Assembly (NCBI GenBank): GCA_020637985.1
Contig: JACKJK010000005.1
Span: 343,519 to 407,518 of the forward strand
Length of the DNA stretch: 64,000 bases
From: Rhodobiaceae bacterium
GTDB taxonomy: Bacteria > Pseudomonadota > Alphaproteobacteria > Rhizobiales > Tepidamorphaceae
Reading direction: 5' to 3'
How positions within the stretch are numbered: position 1 is the stretch's first letter; each line of letters opens with the position of its first letter. Shown here one piece after another: positions 42,336 through 50,848 of the stretch. Under the pieces are notes generated by a model that made no database searches, was not told the origin of the DNA, and was given only the letters and a program-made list of their open reading frames with translations. A program made the translations under genes and the position numbers.

Positions 42336-43298
42336 CTATTCCGCCGCCGCTTCGCGCAGTGCCCGCGGCAGGTTGAAGATCACGTCCTCATCGGCGGTGG
42401 AAACCGTCTCCAGGTCGATTTCGCGTCGCTGCGCGAAGGCCCCGATCACCTCGTCGACGAGCACTTCCGGGGCGCTCGCGCCCGCGGTCAGGCCGATGCT
42501 GGCGGCCTGCGAGAAGATGCTCCAGTCGATGTCGCCGGCCCGCTGCACGAGTTGCGCGCTGGCGCATCCCGCCTTCACCGCCACCTCGACCAGCCGCTTG
42601 GAGTTCGAGCTGTTCGGCGCCCCGACGACGATCATCGCGTCGACGCGCGGCGCGACCGCCTTGACCGCCTCCTGCCGGTTGGTGGTCGCGTAGCAGATGT
42701 CGTCCTTGCGCGGCGGCATGATGGCGGGAAAGCGCGCCGTGAGCCGCTCGACGATCGCTGCGGTGTCGTCGACCGACAGCGTCGTCTGGGTAAGAAACGC
42801 GACATTGCCCGGGTCGCGCGGCGTGTAGCGTTCGGCATCCTCCACCGTTTCCACGAGCTGGATGGTTTCGGGCGGCAACTGCCCCATCGTGCCGATGACT
42901 TCCGGGTGCCCGGCATGCCCGATCAGCACGATCTCGCGCCCGTGCTTTTCGTGCACCATCGCTTCCTTGTGAACCTTGGAAACCAGCGGGCAGGTGGCAT
43001 CAAGGAAGAACATGTGCCGCTTGCGCGCCTGCGCCGGAACGGCCTTGGGCACTCCGTGCGCGGAAAAGATCACCGGAGCGTCGGTATCCGGGATCTGGTC
43101 GAGCTCCTCGACGAACACCGCGCCCTTGGCCTTCAGGTTTTCCACCACGAACCGGTTGTGCACGATCTCGTGTCGCACGTAGACCGGCGGCCCGAACTTC
43201 TTCAGCGCCAGCTCCACGATTCGGATCGCCCGGTCGACGCCGGCGCAGAAGCCGCGCGGCGAACACAGCAGGATCTTCAGGGGTGGCTTGGCGGTCAT
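42336..43298 (-). CDS. ispH: 4-hydroxy-3-methylbut-2-enyl diphosphate reductase
   Basis: Last enzyme of the MEP isoprenoid pathway, producing IPP and DMAPP with a [4Fe-4S] cluster. The three cluster Cys are Cys18 (CSPRGFCAGVDRA), Cys103 (DATCPLVSKVH) and Cys202 (ICYATTNRQEAV). EIVHNRFVVENLKAKGAVFV and GAPNSSNSKRLVEVA are also conserved. 320 residues. It heads the ispH-thrB-rnhA operon on the minus strand. Its isoprenoid product feeds ubiA and ctaB elsewhere in the window. The upstream 256-base gap to the divergent lipoprotein holds both promoters. Confidence 0.97.
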   Translation of the reverse strand: MTAKPPLKILLCSPRGFCAGVDRAIRIVELALKKFGPPVYVRHEIVHNRFVVENLKAKGAVFVEELDQIPDTDAPVIFSAHGVPKAVPAQARKRHMFFLDATCPLVSKVHKEAMVHEKHGREIVLIGHAGHPEVIGTMGQLPPETIQLVETVEDAERYTPRDPGNVAFLTQTTLSVDDTAAIVERLTARFPAIMPPRKDDICYATTNRQEAVKAVAPRVDAMIVVGAPNSSNSKRLVEVAVKAGCASAQLVQRAGDIDWSIFSQAASIGLTAGASAPEVLVDEVIGAFAQRREIDLETVSTADEDVIFNLPRALREAAAE

Positions 43299-43554
43299 GG
43301 GGTGTCAGCAGCCTTCGCGTTCACGGCGCGCCGATTAACATTCTTCGGGATTTTCCGGCCCTGTGCCCGGCTTGACTCAATTCGGGGCGTGCATGCCCCG
43401 CGACGAGGGGTATAGTGTGGCGCGCCGACGCGCTGTCAAGCATCACCTGGGACGGTATTGCCATGTTCCTGCCGCGATGCGTCAGCAGGAAGGGCCGGCG
43501 CCACAAGCGCGACGGCTATCGGCATGCCGGAAACGGCGGACGGGTCCAGGTTGA

Positions 43555-44196
43555 ATGGTGCGACGACACGTGATGCGTAGCAGACACTCCCGAAACACAC
43601 GGCATGCGGCTCTTGGCGCGCTCTTGAGCGTCTTCGCGCTTGCGCTGGCTGGCTGCTCCAATCCGGTCACCAACGGCATGGGGCAGGTCGGCGGCGGCCT
43701 CGCCGAACGCCTTTCGCTGGGCTCGTCGCGAACCGATACCAAGGTCGAGAGGCGCAAGCGCCCCGAAGAGGAGAAGGCGTGCCCGCGCGTGGTGATTCGC
43801 GATGGCACCCAGACCCTGCGCATCTACCGCAAGGGCGGCGAGGGCGATCCCGACTTCATCCGCTACCAGGGATCGATCACGAAGGTCGCGCGCGAATGCA
43901 TCTATTCCGGTGACGAGATCATCTCCGTGAAGTTCGGCATCACCGGGCGCGTGGTGATTGGCCCGCAGGGCGAAACCGGCACTTTCAACCTGCCCGTGCG
44001 CGCCGCCTTCCTGCCGCGCGGCGGCTCGCCGGTGTGGGGCGAGCTGTACCAGGTTCCGGTGACCGTCAATCCGGGCGAATCCAGCAGCGACTTCGTGTTC
44101 GTGCAGCAGACGGCCGCCTACACGATCCCGCCTGGCGAGAACATCCTCAACTACACCGTGTTTGTCGGTTTCGACGAAAGCGGCCTTGGCAACTAG
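43555..44196 (+). CDS. Predicted lipoprotein, family not recognised
   Basis: Protein of 213 residues with a signal peptide and lipobox (LSVFALALAGCSNPVTNGMG; Cys at about 35). The mature part has an Arg/Glu-rich spacer (KVERRKRPEEEKACPRVVIR) and then a beta-rich domain with two Cys (ACPRV and RECIYSG) that could form a disulfide. It ends with PVTVNPGESSSDFVFVQQTA and a C-terminal strand. It resembles the uncharacterised lipoproteins found in rhizobial envelopes; no function is known. ATG codons at 43555 and 43573 are possible; the first is used because AGG lies 5 bases upstream. It diverges from ispH and precedes the glycine riboswitch. Confidence 0.83.
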   Translation: MVRRHVMRSRHSRNTRHAALGALLSVFALALAGCSNPVTNGMGQVGGGLAERLSLGSSRTDTKVERRKRPEEEKACPRVVIRDGTQTLRIYRKGGEGDPDFIRYQGSITKVARECIYSGDEIISVKFGITGRVVIGPQGETGTFNLPVRAAFLPRGGSPVWGELYQVPVTVNPGESSSDFVFVQQTAAYTIPPGENILNYTVFVGFDESGLGN

Positions 44197-44228
44197 AATC
44201 GGGCTTCGCCCGGCCTGCCGTCGCCCCG

Positions 44229-44256
44229 TTGACACGCGCCGCGCCCATCCTATGAT
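44229..44256 (+). promoter_or_regulatory. Promoter of the glycine cleavage operon
   Basis: Consensus TTGACA (44229-44234) and TATGAT (44251-44256) are separated by 16 bases. Transcription should start around 44263, just before the first riboswitch aptamer. The two hexamers match the housekeeping consensus in 11 of 12 positions. Confidence 0.8.
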
Positions 44257-44273
44257 CGTTGCCGTCGAAGTCT

Positions 44274-44463
44274 CCCTGCGGGAGAAGCTGGCAGCCTGCC
44301 AGTGCCGAAGGCGCAACCGCCCCGGAAACGCTCAGGCAAAAGGACCGCAGGGGGCATACGGCCTCTGGAAAGCAACCGGCTTGCCGGTTCACCGACGGGG
44401 GTAGGCCGGGCGAGTCACAATTGCGACCCGGCGAAATCTCTCAGGTTCTTGCGACAGAGGGGG
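44274..44463 (+). promoter_or_regulatory. Tandem glycine riboswitch
   Basis: Two consecutive aptamers sit in the gcvT leader. In the first (about 44274-44352), P1 arms CCCTGCGG and CCGCAGGG enclose the conserved core with GCCGAAGG, CCCCGGAAAC, CTCAGGCAAAAGGACCGC. In the second (about 44362-44463), P1 arms formed by CCTCTGG and CAGAGG enclose GGGCGAG, CCCGGCGAAATCTCTCAGG. Both core sets (GGAAAC or GAAATCTCTCAGG) are hallmarks of glycine aptamers. The gcvT ATG is 60 bases after the second aptamer. Glycine binding should raise expression of the cleavage system when glycine is high. Confidence 0.92.
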
Positions 44464-44522
44464 CATCGGCCGGCGCAATCGTGCGCCGCGCGATGCATGC
44501 CTTGGGGAGAGCGAGAGCCGGT

Positions 44523-45686
44523 ATGGCCGAATCGACACCATCAAATACGGCACCAGCCGAAGCCCTGCGCAGGACACCGCTGCATGCGCTTCACGTCGCC
44601 GCAGGCGCGCGCATGGTGCCGTTCGCCGGCTACGACATGCCGGTGCAATATCCCACCGGCATCATCAGGGAACACACCGCAACGCGCACTTCCGCCGGCC
44701 TGTTCGACGTCTCGCACATGGGCCAGGCGTGGCTCGAGGCCGATGACGGCCGCCACGAGACGGTCGCCAACGCGCTCGAGGCGCTCATTCCCGCCGACAT
44801 TCTCGGTCTTGAACACGGCCGCCAGCGCTATTCGCAGCTGCTCAACGCGCAAGGCGGTATCCTCGACGACCTGATGGTCACCCGGCCGGCATCCGCCGAC
44901 GAGGATGGCCGGCTGCTGCTCGTCGTCAACGCCGCCTGCAAGGAGGCGGACTACGCCCACATCGCGGCGAACCTGCCCGCCGGCGTCACACTCAACCGCA
45001 TGGACGAGCGCGCCCTGATCGCCATCCAGGGCCCGAAGGCCGCCGATGTCGTTGCGCTGCATGTTCCCGGCACCAGCGACATGGCGTTCATGGACTCCCG
45101 GCACGGCACCTTCGATGGCATCGACATCCATGTCTCGCGCTCCGGCTACACCGGCGAGGACGGCTACGAGATCTCCGTCGCCGCCAGCAGGGCCGAGGCG
45201 GTCTGGAGCGCGCTTGCCGCCCACGAACGGGTCACGCCCGTGGGGCTTGGCGCGCGCGACACGCTGCGGCTGGAAGCTGGTCTGTGCCTCTACGGCCACG
45301 ACATCGACGAGACGACCTCGCCGGTCGAGGCCGGGCTGCTCTGGTCGATCGGCAAGCGCCGCCGCGCCGAGGGCGGCTTTCCAGGCGCCAATCGCATCCA
45401 GCGCGAAATCGCCGAGGGCCCTTCGCGCCGGCGTGTCGGCATCCGCCCGACGGGTCGCGCCCCGGCGCGCGAAGGCACCGTGATTGCCGACATGGGCGCA
45501 AGCGAGATTGGCATCGTCACCAGCGGCGGCTTTGGTCCCACCGTGGGTGGGCCGGTAGCCATGGGCTACGTCGATGCGGGCCACGCGGTGCCCGACACGC
45601 CGGTTTCGCTGATCGTGCGCGGGCGCGCGGAGGCCGCGCATGTCGTGCGGCTGCCGTTCGTGCCGCCGGGGTTTCATCGCGACTGA
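44523..45686 (+). CDS. gcvT: Glycine cleavage system T protein (aminomethyltransferase)
   Basis: Tetrahydrofolate-dependent aminomethyltransferase that takes the methylene group from the lipoyl arm of GcvH and releases ammonia. It has 387 residues with LHALHVAAGARMVPFAGYDM, TSAGLFDVSHMGQ, SRSGYTGEDGYEISV (folate-binding region) and LGARDTLRLEAGLCLYGHDI. First gene after the tandem glycine riboswitch, with a GAGAGCGAGAG run before the ATG. It is followed by gcvH after 63 bases. Expression should rise with glycine. Confidence 0.96.
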   Translation: MAESTPSNTAPAEALRRTPLHALHVAAGARMVPFAGYDMPVQYPTGIIREHTATRTSAGLFDVSHMGQAWLEADDGRHETVANALEALIPADILGLEHGRQRYSQLLNAQGGILDDLMVTRPASADEDGRLLLVVNAACKEADYAHIAANLPAGVTLNRMDERALIAIQGPKAADVVALHVPGTSDMAFMDSRHGTFDGIDIHVSRSGYTGEDGYEISVAASRAEAVWSALAAHERVTPVGLGARDTLRLEAGLCLYGHDIDETTSPVEAGLLWSIGKRRRAEGGFPGANRIQREIAEGPSRRRVGIRPTGRAPAREGTVIADMGASEIGIVTSGGFGPTVGGPVAMGYVDAGHAVPDTPVSLIVRGRAEAAHVVRLPFVPPGFHRD

Positions 45687-45749
45687 GCGGAAAGACAACT
45701 GGACTGGACATCCCGGGCAGCAACCGCCCGGCAGATCGGGGGAGGGAAC

Positions 45750-46121
45750 ATGCTGCGTTTCACGAAGGACCATGAATGGGTGCGCGTCGACGGCGACGAG
45801 GCGACGGTCGGGATCACCGATTTCGCGCAGTCGCAACTGGGCGACGTCGTCTATGTCGAACTGCCTGGTGTCGGCCGCAGCGTCACTGCCGGCGGCGAGG
45901 CGGCGGTGGTCGAATCGGTCAAGGCGGCAAGCGAGGTCTACGCCCCGCTCACCGGCGAGGTCAGCGCGGTTAACGACGCCCTTGCCGACAGCCCCTCGAC
46001 GGTCAACGAGGATCCGCAGGGCAACGGCTGGTTCATGAAGATCCGCATGGCCAACAAGGCCGAACTTGACGGTCTGATGGACGAGGATGCCTACAAGGCC
46101 TTCGTCGAGGAACAGGGCTGA
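45750..46121 (+). CDS. gcvH: Glycine cleavage system H protein
   Basis: Lipoyl carrier protein of 123 residues that shuttles the aminomethyl group from GcvP to GcvT. The lipoyl-acceptor is Lys58 in VVESVKAASEVYAPLTGEV, in the usual hairpin. The N-terminus MLRFTKDHEWVRVDGDEATV and the C-terminal WFMKIRMANKAELDGLMDED match the family. GGGGGAGGGAAC precedes the ATG. It sits between gcvT and the OsmC gene in the riboswitch operon. Confidence 0.96.
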   Translation: MLRFTKDHEWVRVDGDEATVGITDFAQSQLGDVVYVELPGVGRSVTAGGEAAVVESVKAASEVYAPLTGEVSAVNDALADSPSTVNEDPQGNGWFMKIRMANKAELDGLMDEDAYKAFVEEQG

Positions 46122-46149
46122 CACTTCGCGATCGGGGCACGCGACGGCA

Positions 46150-46614
46150 ATGGCGCACCTCTACACAGCCGGCATTCACTGGTCGCTCGACGGCGCCGAT
46201 TTCGCCGCCAACGCCTATTCGCGCGGCCATGTCTGGCGCTTCGACGGCGGCATCGAGGTGCCGGCGTCGGCCTCGCCGTCGATCGTGCCGCTGCCGCGCT
46301 CGCGCGCCGATGCCGTTGATCCCGAAGAGGCCTTCGTCGCGGCGCTTTCGAGCTGTCACATGCTGTGGTTCCTCGATTTCGCCCGCCAGGCCGGTTTCAT
46401 CGTGATCGCTTACGAGGACCTCGCCGAAGGAGAAATGAAGCGTGACGGCGAGGGAAAGCTGGCGATCACCGCGGTGACGCTGCGCCCACGAGCCGACTTT
46501 GCCGGAGAAGCGCCCGATGCTGCCGCGCTGCACACCCTGCATCACAAGGCGCACGAAGCCTGCTTCATCGCCAATTCCGTGAAGACCGAGATCTGGATCG
46601 AACCGCGCACCTGA
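46150..46614 (+). CDS. OsmC family protein in the glycine cleavage operon
   Basis: 154-residue protein of the OsmC/Ohr fold. The two redox Cys are visible: Cys69 in ALSSCHMLWFLDFARQ and Cys138 in HEACFIANSVKTEIWI. In OsmC/Ohr enzymes they reduce organic hydroperoxides. This protein has the longer N-terminal strand GADFAANAYSRGHVWRFDGG and DAVDPEEAFVAAL. It is inserted between gcvH (28 bases) and gcvPA (16 bases), so it is co-transcribed with the glycine cleavage genes under the glycine riboswitch. It could protect the lipoyl and folate chemistry from peroxides, which is an inference. I have seen no other OsmC-like copy in the window. Confidence 0.88.
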   Translation: MAHLYTAGIHWSLDGADFAANAYSRGHVWRFDGGIEVPASASPSIVPLPRSRADAVDPEEAFVAALSSCHMLWFLDFARQAGFIVIAYEDLAEGEMKRDGEGKLAITAVTLRPRADFAGEAPDAAALHTLHHKAHEACFIANSVKTEIWIEPRT

Positions 46615-46630
46615 ACGGGGTACCCGAACC

Positions 46631-47974
46631 ATGCGCTACCTGCCGCTGACAAAGGCCGACCGGGAGGCCATGCTCGCCGAGATCGGCGTCGACAGCATCG
46701 ATGCGTTCTTTGCCGATGTGCCCGAAAAGGCTCGGCTGAAGGACCTCGTCGATCTTCCCCGCGCCATGGGCGAACTGGAGGTCGAGCGCCTCTTGTCACG
46801 CCTGTCGGCGAAGAATGTCGCCGCCGGCTCGGTGCCGTTCTTCGTCGGTGCCGGCGCCTACCGCCACCACGTGCCGGCGACCGTCGATCACCTGATCCAG
46901 CGTTCCGAGTTCCTCACCTCCTACACGCCCTACCAGCCAGAGATCACGCAGGGCACCCTGCAATACCTGTTCGAGTTCCAGACCCAGGTCGCGCGGCTGA
47001 CCGGCATGGAGGTCGCCAACGCCTCGATGTACGACGGCTCCACGGGATGCGCCGAGGCCGTACTGATGGCCCACCGCGTCACCCGCCGCAACAAGGCGAT
47101 CCTGTCAGGCACTCTGCACCCGCACTACCGCGACGTGGTGCGCACGATCTCCGACATGGCCGGCGACGAGGTGGTGGCGCTTGCAGCCGATCCTTCCGGC
47201 AAGGAGGACATCCTCGCCGCAATCGACGACACCGTCTCCTGCATCGTGGTGCAGACACCCGGCGTGTTCGGCAACCTGACGGACCTTGCCGCGATCGCCG
47301 AAAAGGCGCACGCCCACGGCGCGTTGCTGATCGCGGTCTTCACCGAGGTGGTCAGCCTCGGCCTCGTCGAGCCGCCCGGCGCCATGGGTGCCGATATCGT
47401 TGTCGGCGAGGGGCAGGGCATCGGCAACGGGCTGAATTTCGGCGGCCCTTATGTCGGCCTGTTCGCCACGCGGCAGAAATACGTGCGCCAGATGCCAGGC
47501 CGGCTGACCGGCGAGACGGTCGACGCGGAAGGCAAGCGCGGTTTCGTCCTGACCCTGTCGACGCGCGAGCAGCACATCCGCCGCGACAAGGCGACGTCGA
47601 ACATCTGCACCAACTCCGGCCTGTGCGCGCTGGCCTTCACCATCCACCTGTCCCTGCTGGGCGATCTCGGGCTGACGCGGCTCGCCGAGCTCAATCATGC
47701 AAACGCCGTGCGGCTCGCCGAGGCGCTCGCCGGCGTGAAGGGCGTGAAGGTGCTGAGCGGGAGCTTCTTCAACGAGTTCGCGATCTCGGTGCCCGGCAAG
47801 GCGGCGGACGTGATCGAAAAGCTGGCAGACAGGGGCGTGCTCGGCGGTGTGCCGTTCTCACGGCTCGACCCTGATTCGGGCCTCGATGACGTCATCCTCG
47901 TCGCCTCCACAGAGATCAACACCGATGAGGACCGCGCCGCCTACGCCGCCGCGCTGAAGGAGGTGCTGGCATGA
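46631..47974 (+). CDS. gcvPA: Glycine dehydrogenase (decarboxylating) subunit 1
   Basis: N-terminal half-protein of the split two-subunit P protein, 447 residues. It carries the PLP-dependent aminotransferase-like fold of the non-lysine half, with MRYLPLTKADREAMLAEIGV, YTPYQPEITQGTLQYLFEFQ and TQVARLTGMEVANASMYDGS. It pairs with GcvPB to decarboxylate glycine and load the lipoyl arm of GcvH. The start lies 16 bases after the OsmC stop and its stop overlaps the gcvPB start. Confidence 0.96.
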   Translation: MRYLPLTKADREAMLAEIGVDSIDAFFADVPEKARLKDLVDLPRAMGELEVERLLSRLSAKNVAAGSVPFFVGAGAYRHHVPATVDHLIQRSEFLTSYTPYQPEITQGTLQYLFEFQTQVARLTGMEVANASMYDGSTGCAEAVLMAHRVTRRNKAILSGTLHPHYRDVVRTISDMAGDEVVALAADPSGKEDILAAIDDTVSCIVVQTPGVFGNLTDLAAIAEKAHAHGALLIAVFTEVVSLGLVEPPGAMGADIVVGEGQGIGNGLNFGGPYVGLFATRQKYVRQMPGRLTGETVDAEGKRGFVLTLSTREQHIRRDKATSNICTNSGLCALAFTIHLSLLGDLGLTRLAELNHANAVRLAEALAGVKGVKVLSGSFFNEFAISVPGKAADVIEKLADRGVLGGVPFSRLDPDSGLDDVILVASTEINTDEDRAAYAAALKEVLA

Positions 47975-49569
47975 CCATGAACTCGCAAGGCCGTCCCTCC
48001 GCGCCGGCAGGCGGCGAGACCGCCGCCCCGCAGACCTTCACCGGCAACCGCGCGCTGATGATCGAGGAGCCGCTGCTCTTCGAGATCGGCCAGACCGACA
48101 ATTGCGGCGTAGATCTTCCCGAAGCGCCGCAGGTGAAGGACCGCCTTGGCGGGCTGAAGCGCAAGGCCACAGCCGGCCTGCCCGCGCTCAGTGAACCCGA
48201 GGCCATGCGCCACTACGTGCGCCTGAGCCAGAAGAACTACGCCATCGATTCCGGCCTCTATCCGCTCGGCTCGTGCACCATGAAGCACAACCCGCGCCTC
48301 AACGAGAAGATGGCGCGGCTGCCGGGCTTTGCCGACGTGCACCCGCTGCAGCCGGCCTCAACCGTGCAGGGCGCCATCGAGCTGATCGATAGGCTCGCAG
48401 ATTGGCTCAAGGAACTCACCGGCATGGCCGCCGTTGCCATGAGCCCGAAGGCGGGCGCGCACGGCGAGCTGTGCGGCATGATGGCGATCAAGGCCGCACT
48501 CGAGGCGCGCGGCGAGGGCGGCAAGCGCACCGTCGTGCTGGTGCCGGAATCCGCCCATGGCACCAACCCGGCAACGGCTGCCCTGCTGCGCTACTCGGTC
48601 AAGGCGATCCCCGCCCGCAGGGACGGCACGGTGGACCCCGCCTCGGTGAAGGAACTGCTGGACGAAACAGTCGCCGGCATCATGCTGACCAACCCCAATA
48701 CCTGCGGGTTGTTCGAGCGCGACATCATCGCCATCGCCGACGCGGTGCACGAGGCCGGCGCCTACTTTTACTGCGACGGGGCGAACTTCAACGCCATCGT
48801 CGGCAAGGCGCGCCCCGGCGACCTCGGCATCGACGCCATGCACATCAACCTGCACAAGACCTTCTCGACGCCGCACGGCGGCGGCGGGCCGGGCGCGGGG
48901 CCTGTGGTCCTGTCGGAGGCTCTCGCACCCTTCGCGCCGCTGCCCATCATCGCCATGGACAAGTCGAGCCGGCCCGGCGAGAGCCTGCTGGCCTTCGCCG
49001 AGACCGCGGGCGAACTGGCCGGTTCCGCCGCACGGCCCTTCGGCCGGCTGACGGCCTTCCACGGCCAGATGGGCATGTTCGTACGCGCGCTCGCCTACAT
49101 GCTGTCGCATGGCTCGGACGGCATGCGGCAGGCATCCGAAGACGCGGTGCTGAACGCCAACTACGTGCGCGCGCGCCTCGCCGACGTGATGTCGCTGCCC
49201 TTCGGCAACCGCCCCTGCATGCACGAGGTGCTGTTCGACGACACCTTCCTGAAGGACACCGGTGTCACCACGCTCGACTTCGCCAAGGCGATGATCGACG
49301 AGGGGTACCACCCGATGACCATGTACTTCCCGCTCGTGGTGCACGGCGCGATGCTGATCGAGCCGACCGAATCGGAATCCAAGGCAAGCCTCGACCTGTT
49401 CATCGCCACCATGCGCGACCTGGTCATGGACGCCAGGGCCGGCAACACCCAGCGATTTTCCGGTGCGCCCTACCATGCGCCGCGCCGCAGGCTAGACGAG
49501 ACCCGCGCCGCGCGCGCGCCGCGCCTCGTCTACACGCCGCCGGAACCGGTCGGCGAGGCGGCCGAATAG
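47971..49569 (+). CDS. gcvPB: Glycine dehydrogenase (decarboxylating) subunit 2
   Basis: Catalytic half of the split P protein, 532 residues. The PLP lysine is Lys296 in MHINLHKTFSTPHGGGGPGA. NYAIDSGLYPLGSCTMKHNP and SPKAGAHGELCGMMAIK are conserved. The ATG overlaps the gcvPA stop as ATGA, consistent with a 1:1 complex. Last gene of the riboswitch operon; the RidA gene converges 12 bases away and no hairpin terminator is visible in that short space. Confidence 0.96.
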   Translation: MTMNSQGRPSAPAGGETAAPQTFTGNRALMIEEPLLFEIGQTDNCGVDLPEAPQVKDRLGGLKRKATAGLPALSEPEAMRHYVRLSQKNYAIDSGLYPLGSCTMKHNPRLNEKMARLPGFADVHPLQPASTVQGAIELIDRLADWLKELTGMAAVAMSPKAGAHGELCGMMAIKAALEARGEGGKRTVVLVPESAHGTNPATAALLRYSVKAIPARRDGTVDPASVKELLDETVAGIMLTNPNTCGLFERDIIAIADAVHEAGAYFYCDGANFNAIVGKARPGDLGIDAMHINLHKTFSTPHGGGGPGAGPVVLSEALAPFAPLPIIAMDKSSRPGESLLAFAETAGELAGSAARPFGRLTAFHGQMGMFVRALAYMLSHGSDGMRQASEDAVLNANYVRARLADVMSLPFGNRPCMHEVLFDDTFLKDTGVTTLDFAKAMIDEGYHPMTMYFPLVVHGAMLIEPTESESKASLDLFIATMRDLVMDARAGNTQRFSGAPYHAPRRRLDETRAARAPRLVYTPPEPVGEAAE

Positions 49570-49581
49570 GGGAGACCCGCG

Positions 49582-49923
49582 TCAGCCCTTCAGCGCCAGT
49601 ACCTTGATCTCGACGCGGTGGCCATGCGCCAGTTCGGTGCCCACGCAGGCGCGGCAGGGTCCGTGCTCGCCGATCCAGTCGCACCACACGTCGTCCATCT
49701 CCTGCTTGGTGTCCATGTCGGTGAGATAGACGGTCGCCTCGACGATGCGGGTCTTGTCGCTGCCGGCTTGCTTCAGATTGGCCTCGATGGTGGCAAGCGT
49801 GTTGCGCGTCTGCTCGGCGACCGTGCCACCCTCGCCGGTGCCCACGCTCCACACGAAACCCGTGGCCGACACGGCCTTGTTGCGGCCCTTGTAGATGCCG
49901 GGGTAGCGGGTGATCTCGGACAT
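49582..49923 (-). CDS. RidA family protein
   Basis: 113-residue enamine/imine deaminase-like protein of the YjgF/RidA superfamily. Family members hydrolyse reactive enamines from PLP enzymes. Matching parts are NTLATIEANLKQAGSDKTRI, VEATVYLTDMDTKQEMDDVW and the C-terminal RVEIKVLALKG. A Cys-rich segment near the end (CDWIGEHGPCRACVG) is characteristic of one subgroup and includes the Arg region expected to bind substrate. Placed convergent with the PLP-dependent glycine cleavage genes, a protective role is possible. The ATG start is supported by synteny only. Confidence 0.9.
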   Translation of the reverse strand: MSEITRYPGIYKGRNKAVSATGFVWSVGTGEGGTVAEQTRNTLATIEANLKQAGSDKTRIVEATVYLTDMDTKQEMDDVWCDWIGEHGPCRACVGTELAHGHRVEIKVLALKG

Positions 49924-50065
49924 GGCTCATGCCTCCACTGGTTGGGTCATGCGCAACACTGACAGCGTTTGAGTCGCTGCGAAAGCACTCGCTCACGTCA
50001 TCGTGGCTTGCCATTGCTGCGCGCTCGTGTTCACATAATGTTCCAAACAATCCGGAGAGGAAGCA

Positions 50066-50752
50066 GTGCGCGGCTTTGCAGAAATCTACGACATGGCCGC
50101 CGGTCATCATGGCGGCGCCGGGGCGCTCGAAACACGCATCACCGCCCAGCCATACGGCCCGCCGTTGTCGGATGATCCCGCAAGCCTGCCGGACGACCGC
50201 TGGCTGTCGGCCTTCACCCGCTTCGTATTTTCCGCCGGCTTCAACTGGAAGGTAATCGAAAACAAGTGGAACGGCTTCGAGGAAGCCTTCGACCGCTTCG
50301 ATGTCGCCCGCTGCGCGATGATGAGCGACGAGGATCTCGACCGTCATCTCGCCAACAGGGCAATCGTGCGCCACGCCACCAAGATACTCTCGGTGCGCGA
50401 CAACGCCGTCTTCCTCCTCGGCCTCGCGCGCGAGCATGGCAAGCCGGCCGGCGCGGTTCTCGGTTCGTGGCCGCCGCAGGACTACGTGGGGCTGCTCGAC
50501 CTGCTGAAGAAGCGTGGCGGCCGGCTGGGCGGCACGACGGCGCAATATGCCCTGCGCTTCATCGGCATGCCTTCGCTGGTGCTGTCCAGGGACGTCGTTG
50601 CGGCGCTGGTGCGCGAGGGCGTCATCGACCGTGCACCGACCGGCAAGGCGGCGATGCGCAGCGTCCAGGACGCGGTCAACGCCTGGATGGCGGAATGCGG
50701 CCGCGGCCTGACCGAGATCAGCAAGGTGCTCGCCTTCAGCGTCGGGCCTTGA
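50066..50752 (+). CDS. DNA-3-methyladenine glycosylase I family protein
   Basis: Base-excision repair glycosylase of 228 residues related to Tag, which removes 3-methyladenine from alkylated DNA. The family region includes FVFSAGFNWKVIENKWNGFE, EAFDRFDVARCAMMSDEDLD and a helix-hairpin-helix-like GGTTAQYALRFIGMPS in place of the classical GYxW zinc region. The usual N- and C-terminal Cys/His zinc ligands of E. coli Tag are not seen. The start is a GTG at 50066 with GGAGAGG 6 bases upstream; no good ATG exists. It ends before a bidirectional terminator shared with atpF. Confidence 0.85.
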   Translation: MRGFAEIYDMAAGHHGGAGALETRITAQPYGPPLSDDPASLPDDRWLSAFTRFVFSAGFNWKVIENKWNGFEEAFDRFDVARCAMMSDEDLDRHLANRAIVRHATKILSVRDNAVFLLGLAREHGKPAGAVLGSWPPQDYVGLLDLLKKRGGRLGGTTAQYALRFIGMPSLVLSRDVVAALVREGVIDRAPTGKAAMRSVQDAVNAWMAECGRGLTEISKVLAFSVGP

Positions 50753-50800
50753 ACCGTCGTCCCGCATAGCCCGAACGGTGGCCAATATGGCGGCATAAAA

Positions 50801-50824
50801 AAAGCCCCGGCGAACCGGGGCTTT
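50801..50824. terminator. Bidirectional intrinsic terminator between glycosylase and atpF
   Basis: A perfect 10-base stem (AAAGCCCCGG with CCGGGGCTTT) closes a CGAA tetraloop. On the minus strand it is followed by TTTTTTTATG, a strong U-tract for the atp operon. On the plus strand it is followed by TGATTTCTTCG. It ends both the glycosylase (stop at 50752) and atpF (stop at 50849) transcripts. Confidence 0.88.
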
Positions 50825-50848
50825 GATTTCTTCGCACGCTTGCTGCGC

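Noticed and set aside
43430..43440. TATAGT as a -10 box for the lipoprotein gene at 43555
   Set aside because: No matching -35 at 16-18 bases upstream and it is more than 110 bases from the start codon.
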